A DNA stretch of 23,060 bases from JALSIF01 sp026981635 [NCBI: bacterium] (lineage in GTDB: Bacteria; 4484-113; JALSIF01): assembly GCA_026981635.1 (NCBI GenBank), contig JALSIF010000101.1, forward strand, positions 1-23,060. Direction: 5' to 3'. The notes below the pieces were generated by a model. The model made no database searches. It worked only from the letters and a program-made list of their open reading frames with translations, and was not told the DNA's origin. Position 1 is the stretch's first letter; every line of letters begins with the position of its first letter. Shown here one piece after another: positions 1 through 6,513 of this stretch. A program made the position numbers and the translations under genes.

Positions 1-249
1 GGGAGTGGCCGGGGCGGGGGAGGTGGCCTTGGCCGCTTCCTTTCCCCCGCTGGTGGTGCGAACCGCATCGGTCTCCACCATGGCCACCACCTCAACCATC
101 TCCCGCCCGCCGATCAGGCCCAAAAGGCCCCCCTTGCGGAAGCGGCGGGTGTGGATCTTGGCGCCGGGACCGAGCTGCTGGCGGATCTCCCTCAGCAGCC
201 GGGGCAGCTCGCTGGCCGGTTCTTCGTAGCGTTTGATCCTCAGTGCCAT
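1..249 (-). CDS. flhF: FlhF, flagellar SRP-like GTPase, N-terminal part (cut by window edge)
   Basis: Only the first 83 codons are inside the window and the frame stays open to base 1. The N-terminus begins MALRIKRYE and continues through a segment with LGPGAKIHTRR and then RKGGLLGLIGGREMVEV. This is the FlhF N-domain pattern (KRYEA...LGPDAVILSTR...KGGxxGLFG). FlhF is a signal-recognition-particle type GTPase that sets the site and number of flagella at the membrane; its NG GTPase domain would lie beyond the edge. An Ala/Thr/Pro-rich linker begins near residue 70, as is common between the N-terminal B domain and the NG core. The ATG lies 3 bases after the flhA stop, with a purine run GGGGAGGG just upstream inside the end of flhA. 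It is therefore probably translated from the flhA mRNA with a Shine-Dalgarno, unlike many neighbours. Confidence 0.85.
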   Translation of the reverse strand, partial: MALRIKRYEEPASELPRLLREIRQQLGPGAKIHTRRFRKGGLLGLIGGREMVEVVAMVETDAVRTTSGGKEAAKATSPAPATP

Positions 250-252
250 GGG

Positions 253-2379
253 CTAGCCCTCCCCAGCTCTAGGCTCTCCTTCGCTCCCCATGTCGGGGGG
301 GACATCCACCACCGCTATGGTCTTGATGTCCACCCCGGGTTCTATTTCGCTGAAACTCACTACCGCCGCCCCCTCGGCGATGCGCCGGGCGATCTTTGCT
401 ACGTAGGGGCGAATCCTGGGCCCCACTAAGAATAACGGAGTGTAGCCCTGATTGACCATCCGGCTAGCCACCACTTCCATCGCCTCCAGCATCCGGCGAA
501 GATAACTGGGAGAGAGCACCGTCATGGTCCCCTCCGGGGTCTGGCGCAGGGAATCGGCGATGCGCTGTTCAAGCTGGGGGGAGAAGGTGGCCACCATCAG
601 GGTGCCGCTCTCGTCCAGGTAGCCGGCCACGATTTGGCGGCGCAGGGCCTGACGCACCTTCTCAATCAGGAAGTCGGGATCGTCGCTCTCTGCCCGGTGC
701 TGGGCGAGGGCCTCAATGATCAGGGGCAGGTTGCGGATGGAGACCCGCTCCTCCAAAAGACCCCTGAGCACCGTGGTGAGCAGCTCCAGACTTACCCGCT
801 CGGGGACGATGCCCTCCACGGCGGCGGGACGGTTTTCCCTCAACTGGTCAACCAGCTCCTTTACCGCCTCGCGGGTAAGCAGCTCAGGAGCATGGCGCTT
901 GATCACCTCGGAGAGGTGGGTAGTGAGCACGGTGGTGGGATCAACCACGGTAAAGCCCATTGCCTCCGCCTTCATCCGCATCTCCGGCTCAATCCAAAAG
1001 GCCCTGAGGCCAAAGGCGGGCTCGGTGGTCTCAATCCCTTCAATATCTACTCCCTCCTGTACCGGATTCATGGCCAGGTAGCGGTCAATCACCAGGCTTC
1101 CCTTGGCCACCGGCGTCCCCTGGACCTTGATCACATATTCCCCCTGGTCCAGGGTGATGTTGTCCCGGATGCGGATGGGGGGAACGATGAAGCCCAGGCT
1201 GAGAGCGATCTGGCGGCGCAGGTTGGCGATGCGATCTAGCAGGTCACCCCCCTGCTCCTTGTCCACCAGGGGGATGAGGCCGTAGCCGATCTCAAGCTCC
1301 AGCGGGTCAACCTGGAGCAGGCCGGCCAGTTCCTCCTGGGGGGTGGGGGCGGTCTTTTCCTCCTCGGCCTCCTCCTTCTGTGGGCGCAGGGCTCGCTCCA
1401 CCTCCAGCCGGGTCTGGTAGAAGGCGGCCCCGGCCAGGCCGAGGGCAAAGGCGGCCAGCACCAGCTTGGGCATACCGGGGATGAGGGCCATAAAGAGCAT
1501 CACTCCACTGGCCACATAGAGCACCCGGGGAACCTGGCCCAGCTCCACGACGGCTGCCTCGCCCAGGGTGCGCTCGTCGGCCTGCTTGGTTACCATGAGC
1601 CCGGTGGCGGTGGAGACCATGAGGGCAGGGATCTGGGCCACCAGACCATCGCCGATGGTGAGCTGGGTAAAGACCTGGGCTGCCTCCCCCAGGGTCATCC
1701 CGTGGACCATGGTGCCCACGATGAGGCCCACGATGATGTTGATGAAGACCAGAAAGATGGCCACCACCGCGTCGCGCTGGACGAAGCGGCTGGCACCGTC
1801 CATCGCCCCGAAGTAGTCGGCCTCCCGCTCCAGCTCCCGGCGCCGGCGGCGCGCCTCCGCCTCGTCAATCAGGCCGGCGTTGAGGTCGGCGTCAATGGAG
1901 AGCTGCTTGCCGGGCAGGGCGTCCAAGGTGAAGCGGGCGGCCACCTCGGCGATGCGCTGGGAGCCGAAGGCGATGACGGCAAAGTTTATGACCACGATGA
2001 TGATGAAGATGGCGATGCCGATGGTGTAGCCCCCGCCGGCGAGGACGAAGGAGCTGAAGGTCTGGATGAACTTACCCGCGTAGGCATCGGTGAGGATGGC
2101 CCGGGTGGTGGCAACATTTAGGAAGAGGCGGTAGATGGCCAAAAGCAGGATCAGGGAGGGGAAGCTGGTGAAGTCCAGCGGGGACTTCACATACATGGTG
2201 AGGATGAGGACCAGGATGGCAAGGGAGATGGAGAGGGCGATAAAGGCGTCCAGCATCCAGCTGGGCCAGGGGACGATGAAGATGGCGATGCCCAGGATGA
2301 CCAGCAGGGGGACGCTCAGCTCCCGGAGCATTGAGGCGCTAGGCAGGGAGAGGCTCAGGGCAGGGCGATCGCCAGCCAC
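253..2379 (-). CDS. flhA: FlhA, flagellar type III export gate protein
   Basis: 708 residues, normal for FlhA. The N-terminal half (about 20-335) carries the multi-pass membrane region. The FHIPEP family block is at about residues 149-200, with RFTLDALPGKQLSIDADLNAGLI followed by GAMDGASRFV. The C-terminal half (about 345-700) is the cytoplasmic ring domain that receives export substrates and chaperones. A charged Glu/Lys linker near 335-345 separates the halves. FlhA forms the nonameric export gate with FlhB, FliP, FliQ and FliR at the base of the flagellum. The start is GTG at 2377-2379, with TAGAAT exactly 6 bases upstream and no Shine-Dalgarno, which suggests a leaderless transcript. The order flhB-flhA-flhF is a classic flagellar arrangement. 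No defect is visible. Confidence 0.97.
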   Translation of the reverse strand: MAGDRPALSLSLPSASMLRELSVPLLVILGIAIFIVPWPSWMLDAFIALSISLAILVLILTMYVKSPLDFTSFPSLILLLAIYRLFLNVATTRAILTDAYAGKFIQTFSSFVLAGGGYTIGIAIFIIIVVINFAVIAFGSQRIAEVAARFTLDALPGKQLSIDADLNAGLIDEAEARRRRRELEREADYFGAMDGASRFVQRDAVVAIFLVFINIIVGLIVGTMVHGMTLGEAAQVFTQLTIGDGLVAQIPALMVSTATGLMVTKQADERTLGEAAVVELGQVPRVLYVASGVMLFMALIPGMPKLVLAAFALGLAGAAFYQTRLEVERALRPQKEEAEEEKTAPTPQEELAGLLQVDPLELEIGYGLIPLVDKEQGGDLLDRIANLRRQIALSLGFIVPPIRIRDNITLDQGEYVIKVQGTPVAKGSLVIDRYLAMNPVQEGVDIEGIETTEPAFGLRAFWIEPEMRMKAEAMGFTVVDPTTVLTTHLSEVIKRHAPELLTREAVKELVDQLRENRPAAVEGIVPERVSLELLTTVLRGLLEERVSIRNLPLIIEALAQHRAESDDPDFLIEKVRQALRRQIVAGYLDESGTLMVATFSPQLEQRIADSLRQTPEGTMTVLSPSYLRRMLEAMEVVASRMVNQGYTPLFLVGPRIRPYVAKIARRIAEGAAVVSFSEIEPGVDIKTIAVVDVPPDMGSEGEPRAGEG

Positions 2380-2385
2380 GGGCTA

Positions 2386-2391
2386 ATTCTA
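2386..2391 (-). promoter_or_regulatory. -10 hexamer TAGAAT for leaderless flhA
   Basis: TAGAAT is followed by the 6-base spacer TAGCCC and then the GTG of flhA. No Shine-Dalgarno lies between, so the transcript would start at or next to the start codon. I see no TTGACA-like -35 at the expected distance. A weak 4-bp hairpin (CCCA/TGGG, 2393-2406) sits directly upstream. Confidence 0.6.
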
Positions 2392-2410
2392 TCCCATATC
2401 CCTGGGCTTG

Positions 2411-3490
2411 CTAGACCGCCAGGGTGGAAAGCTTCTTCATCAGCTTGGGGTCGGTGCGAGCCACCAGCGCCAGCACCTCGGCCACCGCGGCGAAGAACTC
2501 GGGGGGGATGGCCTGGTCAACCTCCACCTGGTGGTAGAGGGCGCGGGCCAGCTCGGGGTTGCGGTGGAGGGGGACGTGAAACTCGCGGGCGACCTCAATG
2601 ATCTTCAGTGCCCGAAAGTCCATCCCCTTGGCCACCACCACCGGGGCGTCCCGCTCCGGCTCATAGAGCAGGGCGACGGCGTAGTGTTCCGGGTTGGTGA
2701 TCACCACATCGGCCTCCCTGACCCGGCCGAGCTGGCGGCGAAAGACGAGCTCCCGACCCAGCTCGCGGATGCGCCGCTTGATCAGGGGATCGCCCTCCAG
2801 CTCCCGGCGCTCCTGCTTTACCTCGTACTTGGTCATGCGAAGGGACTTTTCGTACTCGTAGCGCTGATAGAGGTAGTCCACGATGGAAAGAAGCACCAGG
2901 GTCAGGCTCATGGCCAGGCCCATCTTGATGGCCACCGTGCCAGCAAAGACCATCGCCTGGGTGGGGTCGGTAAAGGAGAGCAGGGCGAAGTGCTGGAGGT
3001 TTGCCCTGAGCATAAGAAAGCCGACCACTCCCACCAGGACCACCTTTAGCAGGTTCTTAGCCAGCTCAAAGGCGCCCCGGATAGAGAAGATGCGTTTGAT
3101 GCCCTCAACCGGGTTTAGCCGCTCAAGCTTTGGGGTGATGGGGTCGCTGGAGAATAGGAAGCCCACCTGGCCCAAGGAGGCGATCAGGGAGAGGAGAAAA
3201 GCGGCGGCAAGGTAGGGGGACATGATGACGAGGCCGCGCAGGATTAGGTCGGAAAAGAGGGAGATCACCCCACCGGTAGAAAAGTCGCGGTAGAAGCCGG
3301 CTCCCCACAGCCCCTGGGTGATGGCCAGGATGCCGGCGGTGGTAAAGCCGGCGGCCAGGATGAGCAGGCCGAACATCCCTAGCAGGGCGATGGAGGAGCT
3401 GAGATCCTGGCTGCGGGCCACCTGCCCCTTCTCGCGGGCCTTTTCCTTGCGCCGGGGGGTGGCAGGCTCGGTGCGATCAGCGTCGGCCAT
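2411..3490 (-). CDS. flhB: FlhB, flagellar export switch protein (NPEH variant)
   Basis: 359 residues. The N-terminus is short and basic (TPRRKEKAREKGQVARSQDL), as in FlhB. Four membrane segments lie at about 33-60, 85-112, 145-165 and 180-207. The cytoplasmic linker has the typical MTKYEVKQE...EGDP pattern at about 219-235. The self-cleavage site is at residues 266-269 and reads NPEH instead of the usual NPTH. The Asn and Pro that carry out the cleavage and the His are kept; Thr is replaced by Glu. FlhB binds FlhA and switches export from rod-hook to filament substrates. The gene ends 31 bases before flhA. Its ATG has TAGGAT 7 bases upstream, but the spacer GTAGGGG could also act as a weak ribosome site, so leaderless status is less certain here. 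Confidence 0.96.
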   Translation of the reverse strand: MADADRTEPATPRRKEKAREKGQVARSQDLSSSIALLGMFGLLILAAGFTTAGILAITQGLWGAGFYRDFSTGGVISLFSDLILRGLVIMSPYLAAAFLLSLIASLGQVGFLFSSDPITPKLERLNPVEGIKRIFSIRGAFELAKNLLKVVLVGVVGFLMLRANLQHFALLSFTDPTQAMVFAGTVAIKMGLAMSLTLVLLSIVDYLYQRYEYEKSLRMTKYEVKQERRELEGDPLIKRRIRELGRELVFRRQLGRVREADVVITNPEHYAVALLYEPERDAPVVVAKGMDFRALKIIEVAREFHVPLHRNPELARALYHQVEVDQAIPPEFFAAVAEVLALVARTDPKLMKKLSTLAV

Positions 3491-3497
3491 CCCCTAC

Positions 3498-3503
3498 ATC
3501 CTA
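3498..3503 (-). promoter_or_regulatory. putative -10 hexamer TAGGAT for flhB
   Basis: TAGGAT lies 7 bases before the flhB ATG, and a perfect 7-bp inverted repeat (3504-3527) abuts it directly upstream. The spacing fits the leaderless rule seen at flhA and other genes. The G-rich spacer makes a Shine-Dalgarno reading possible too. Confidence 0.45.
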
Positions 3504-3527
3504 ACCCCTCCAGAGAGAGTGAGGGGT
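3504..3527 (-). terminator. Inverted repeat between the NYN-domain gene and flhB
   Basis: On the minus strand ACCCCTC, a 10-base loop (3511-3520) and GAGGGGT form a perfect 7-bp stem starting at the stop codon of the upstream gene. No U-run follows; instead TAGGAT, the putative flhB -10, follows at once. It may end or slow the upstream transcript, or be an operator for flhB. Classification as a terminator is tentative. Confidence 0.35.
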
Positions 3528-4504
3528 CAGCTCTTGAAAACTTCGCCCACGTTGATAACCCCGGCGTCAAGCTTGGTGACGCGGGACTTTAGCTCGTTGT
3601 CGTTGGTGACTACAAATATCTGGTCAGAGCCCCGTTCAACAAGCTCTTCGGCGACCTGCTGAACCTTCGCCGGATAGCCCTCCAGGGCGTGGCGGTCACC
3701 CTTGATGTACTTCACCAGGTCAACGATGAGGTTGTCCGCCTTGTCCTTCTCCCCTGGGGTTCCACCGGCAAAGATCACCTGAATGTCGTATCTGGTGGTT
3801 ACCCCGGTCTCATGGAAGCTGTCAAAGACCACCACATAGCTTCCGGGGATCTGGGAGGCGAGAAAGTCCAGGTCGGAGATGAGCAGGTCGCGGGTGGTGC
3901 GAAGCTCGTGGTGATCCTTCCTTTCCAGGTAGCGCCTGACGTTGCCTATGGCGTTGTAGCCGTCAAAGATGAGCAGGGGGGTGATGTATTTCATTTGGAA
4001 CTGCTTTCTGAGGTAGTCCAGGTTGAAGAATTGGAGCCGGTCCTGGTCGCTAATCAGAGTGGGGAGCTCTTTGCTCGGAGCACCCTCGCTTAACTTCTCC
4101 TCCGCTCGCTGGAGGAGGGTGGGGTGCTTTTCCCTGATTAGGTCCAGCTCCTGTTTGTAGGTTCTGAGCTGGTCCCTAAGCTGATTGAGCTCCCGCTGGA
4201 CGCCATTTAGTTCACACTTAAGCTTGGTCAGGTCCTCCTGGGTGTAGAGGTTTTGTTCCGGCGTCGGCTCCACCCCTTCGCTTTTGAGGTGCTTGCGGAT
4301 ACGGTCCATCACCTCGGCGATGGGCTTTCTCTCCTCAAGCTGGAGGGATACCTCCTGGATCTCCTTGTTTAGATCCTTTTCTTTCTTTTCTAGTTCGTCT
4401 CTACGCCTAGACTTGCTTCTAATAATTTCTAAGAATTTGACCAAGTCTTCCACATCCTCAGGATATATCTTTGTTGGACGATTTGGTTTCTCTGCTACCG
4501 ACAT
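3527..4504 (-). CDS. Coiled-coil protein with C-terminal NYN (YacP/Rae1-like) nuclease domain
   Basis: 325 residues. Residues about 33-65 and 90-140 are rich in charged heptads (long runs of Glu, Lys, Leu, Gln) and should form coiled coils. The C-terminal part (about 174-325) looks like a NYN/PIN-fold domain of the YacP type. It has LLIFDGYNAIGN (Asp181), VVVFDSF (Asp228), GEKDKADNLI (Asp253, Asp257) and IFVVTNDNELKSRV (Asp302), giving the acidic metal-binding set in the expected order. In Bacillus, YacP (Rae1) is a ribosome-linked mRNA endonuclease; that role here is inference. The long coiled-coil extension is not part of classic YacP and may drive oligomer formation or partner binding. Expression signals are atypical for the window: extended -10, leader of roughly 30 bases and a strong Shine-Dalgarno. 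The first 120 coding bases are clearly richer in A and T than the neighbours, which may indicate transfer. Confidence 0.75.
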   Translation of the reverse strand: MSVAEKPNRPTKIYPEDVEDLVKFLEIIRSKSRRRDELEKKEKDLNKEIQEVSLQLEERKPIAEVMDRIRKHLKSEGVEPTPEQNLYTQEDLTKLKCELNGVQRELNQLRDQLRTYKQELDLIREKHPTLLQRAEEKLSEGAPSKELPTLISDQDRLQFFNLDYLRKQFQMKYITPLLIFDGYNAIGNVRRYLERKDHHELRTTRDLLISDLDFLASQIPGSYVVVFDSFHETGVTTRYDIQVIFAGGTPGEKDKADNLIVDLVKYIKGDRHALEGYPAKVQQVAEELVERGSDQIFVVTNDNELKSRVTKLDAGVINVGEVFKS

Positions 4505-4512
4505 CTCTCACT

Positions 4513-4521
4513 ACCTCCTTT
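4513..4521 (-). promoter_or_regulatory. Strong Shine-Dalgarno of the NYN-domain gene
   Basis: AAAGGAGGT is followed by 8 bases and then ATG at 4502-4504. It is the best match to the anti-Shine-Dalgarno in the window and fixes the start of this gene. Confidence 0.8.
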
Positions 4522-4543
4522 GTGCTCATCTTGGGTTGAGGAT

Positions 4544-4549
4544 AGTATA
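4544..4549 (-). promoter_or_regulatory. Extended -10 promoter TATACT of the NYN-domain gene
   Basis: On the minus strand TGA precedes TATACT, matching the extended -10 form TGnTATAAT. The predicted transcript would carry a leader of roughly 30 bases including the Shine-Dalgarno. A second -10-like TAGAAT lies at 4569-4574, overlapping the end of the symporter gene, and could be an alternative promoter. Confidence 0.5.
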
Positions 4550-4566
4550 TCACACTTTCAGCCGCT

Positions 4567-5889
4567 CTATTCTACTGCTGGCTGTGGGGTTTTTATCTCC
4601 TCCCCTTCCCCCAGGGCCAGTTTCTCTACCACCGCTGCACCCACCGCATCGCCCCAGATATTTACCGTGGTGCGGCTCATGTCCAGGATGCGATCCACTC
4701 CCAGGATGATGCCGATCCCCTCAAAGGGCAGGCCCACCGCCGAGAGGACTATGGTCATGGTGACCAGGCCGGCAGAAGGCACGGCGGCGGCGCCGATGGC
4801 GGCCAGGGTGGCGGTGATAAAGACCACCACCTGCTGATCAAAGGTCAGGTTTACACCGGTGAGCTGGGCGATGAAGAGGACCGCTACCGCCTCGTAGAGG
4901 GCGGTGCCGTCCATGTTGACGGTGGCTCCCACCGGGCAGACGAACTCCACCGCCTCCGCCCTGACCTTGGCCCGATCGCGGGCTCCCTCCATGGTGAAGG
5001 GGAGGGTGGCGGCACTGGAGGAGGTGGAGAAGGCGGTAAGGATGGCGGTAGTCATGGCGCGGGCAAACTCCAGCGGGCTGCGGCCGGTGATGAGCCTCAG
5101 GATCAGGGGGAGGACGATGGCCCCGTGGATGATAAGGCCGAGGATCACGGTGGCCATGTAGAGGGGCAGGTCAAAGAGGGGGCGCAGGCCACTTTTGGCC
5201 ACCAGGGTGATGATGAGGGCAAACACCCCCACCGGGGCAACCTCCATCACCCAGCTCACCACCTTCATCATCACTTCGTTCAGGCCGGTGAAGAACTGGC
5301 GCAGGGTGTCGGCGGGCCTTCCCACCGCGATGATCCCGATGGCCAGAAGCAGGCTGAAGAAGATGAGGGCGAGCACATCCATCCGGGCGAGGGCCTCGGC
5401 CGGGTTGGTGGGGATCATGGAGAGGAGGATCTCGCTGATGGGGCGGGGGCCCTGGCGTACGATCTCAGGAAGTTCGGCCGCCGCCACCTCCATGCCGGCC
5501 CTGCCCGGGTGGATCAGGTTGACCAGTACCAGGCCCAGGAAGACGGCGATGCCGGTGGTGGTGAGGTAGTAGGCCGCGGTAACTACCCCTAGCTTGCCCA
5601 GCCGCCGGCCTCCCCCCACACTGGTCACCCCGTGGATGATGGAGGCCACCACCAGGGGGACAATGATCATCTTGAGCAGGCGGATAAAGATCTCCCTTGG
5701 GGGAAAGAAGACCTCGTTTAGAAAGGGGAGCAAATGTTCTCCGTAGAGGCCAGCTGCAACCGCCACCATCACCGCGAGTGTGAACATGAAGAGGATGCGG
5801 AAGGTGAGGCTTTTTCTTAGCTTCAGGGCGAGGTAGAGGTCGAGGGCGATGATTAGCAGGAGAAGGCCGAGTGCGAGGGCGATCCCCAT
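4567..5889 (-). CDS. Glutamate/dicarboxylate:cation symporter (DAACS/SDF family)
   Basis: 440 residues with many hydrophobic segments, the normal size for GltP/GltT/DctA proteins. Family marks in order: the Ser-rich HP1 hairpin with STSSSAATLPFTM, the TM7 motif VNMDGTALYEA (NMDGT binds Na+ in characterised members), the HP2 region AAVPSAGLVTM, and the TM8 motif DMSRTTVNIWGDAVGAA. The Arg in SRTTVN matches the residue that holds the side-chain carboxylate of acidic substrates in EAAT-type carriers. This favours glutamate, aspartate or a C4-dicarboxylate over neutral amino acids. The protein starts with an extra N-terminal helix. The ATG is preceded at 6 bases by TAGACT, whose TAG is the stop codon of the macro-domain gene, so a separate leaderless transcript is likely. 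Confidence 0.9.
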   Translation of the reverse strand: MGIALALGLLLLIIALDLYLALKLRKSLTFRILFMFTLAVMVAVAAGLYGEHLLPFLNEVFFPPREIFIRLLKMIIVPLVVASIIHGVTSVGGGRRLGKLGVVTAAYYLTTTGIAVFLGLVLVNLIHPGRAGMEVAAAELPEIVRQGPRPISEILLSMIPTNPAEALARMDVLALIFFSLLLAIGIIAVGRPADTLRQFFTGLNEVMMKVVSWVMEVAPVGVFALIITLVAKSGLRPLFDLPLYMATVILGLIIHGAIVLPLILRLITGRSPLEFARAMTTAILTAFSTSSSAATLPFTMEGARDRAKVRAEAVEFVCPVGATVNMDGTALYEAVAVLFIAQLTGVNLTFDQQVVVFITATLAAIGAAAVPSAGLVTMTIVLSAVGLPFEGIGIILGVDRILDMSRTTVNIWGDAVGAAVVEKLALGEGEEIKTPQPAVE

Positions 5890-5895
5890 GGCCTA

Positions 5896-5901
5896 AGTCT
5901 A
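5896..5901 (-). promoter_or_regulatory. -10 hexamer TAGACT fused to the macro-domain stop codon
   Basis: TAGACT is followed by 6 bases (TAGGCC) and the ATG of the symporter. Its TAG at 5899-5901 is also the stop codon of the upstream macro-domain gene. No Shine-Dalgarno is present between the genes. Confidence 0.55.
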
Positions 5902-6477
5902 GCCGAGCAGCTTGGCCATCTCCTCCGGCGGCTCGCCGATGGAGTCGGCAAAGCCAGAGAGGGCGCGGCCGAAGATCTCCGCGTCGGGCTCCTTTAAGAG
6001 TGCGAAGGCCACCAGCTCGGGCGGGGTTCCCTGCTCGTCGTAGAACTTCCTTGCCGCCCCGGTCATCAGACGGGCGCACTGGTCCAGGGGAAAGCCGCCT
6101 ACGCCGGTGCCGATGGCGGGAAAGACGATGGAGGAAAGGTTGTGATCTCGGGCAAGCCGAAGGCTGGAGAGGGTGGAGCGCTCAATCAGCTCGGCGCTGG
6201 TTCTAAGGTCCTGGCCCATGCCGGCGGCGTGGATCACGTGGCGGGCGGGGAGATTCCCTGCCGTGGTGATCACCGCCTCGCCCGGCTCAATGGGGCCTTG
6301 AGCCACCGCCTCCCGCTCAATCTCCGCCCCGCCGGCCCGCTTGATGGCCCCGGCCACCCCGGCCCCCATCCATAGACCTGAGTTGGCCGCGTTGACCACT
6401 GCATCGGTGCGGGCATGGGTGATATTGCCAGTGTAGGAGACCAGGTAGAGATCGCCGTAGCGATACCATAGCTGCAT
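5899..6477 (-). CDS. Macro-domain ADP-ribose-binding protein / deacylase
   Basis: 192 residues, a single macro domain. Motifs in order: TGNIT (16-20), VVNAANSGL (28-35) whose Asn contacts the distal ribose, the glycine loop GAGVAGAIKRAGG (38-50), HVIHAAG (80-86) and the second loop AIGTGVGGFP (121-130). The glycine loop reads GVAGAI, like the archaeal Af1521 type (GVAYAI), and lacks the Asp of the bacterial YmdB/MacroD type (GVDGAI). Such proteins bind ADP-ribose and often remove ADP-ribose from acidic residues or hydrolyse O-acetyl-ADP-ribose; the exact substrate cannot be told from sequence. The neighbouring PHP phosphoesterase gene hints at nucleotide clean-up. TAGAAT sits 6 bases before the ATG, so the transcript is probably leaderless. 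Confidence 0.9.
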   Translation of the reverse strand: MQLWYRYGDLYLVSYTGNITHARTDAVVNAANSGLWMGAGVAGAIKRAGGAEIEREAVAQGPIEPGEAVITTAGNLPARHVIHAAGMGQDLRTSAELIERSTLSSLRLARDHNLSSIVFPAIGTGVGGFPLDQCARLMTGAARKFYDEQGTPPELVAFALLKEPDAEIFGRALSGFADSIGEPPEEMAKLLG

Positions 6478-6483
6478 GGCACG

Positions 6484-6489
6484 ATTCTA
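6484..6489 (-). promoter_or_regulatory. -10 hexamer TAGAAT for the leaderless macro-domain gene
   Basis: TAGAAT, then the 6-base spacer CGTGCC, then ATG at 6475-6477. No Shine-Dalgarno is present. A weak 4-bp hairpin (6491-6502) lies directly upstream. Confidence 0.6.
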
Positions 6490-6513
6490 GTCCCCGCCGG
6501 GAAAGGTGGGAGA

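Noticed and set aside
634-1239. Plus-strand open frame opposite flhA
   Set aside because: flhA is certain on the minus strand; the plus-strand translation has no domain or start signal.
4505-4566. Small RNA or riboswitch in the AT-rich gap before the NYN gene
   Set aside because: The gap is explained by an extended -10 promoter, a short leader and a Shine-Dalgarno; no stable structure is evident.
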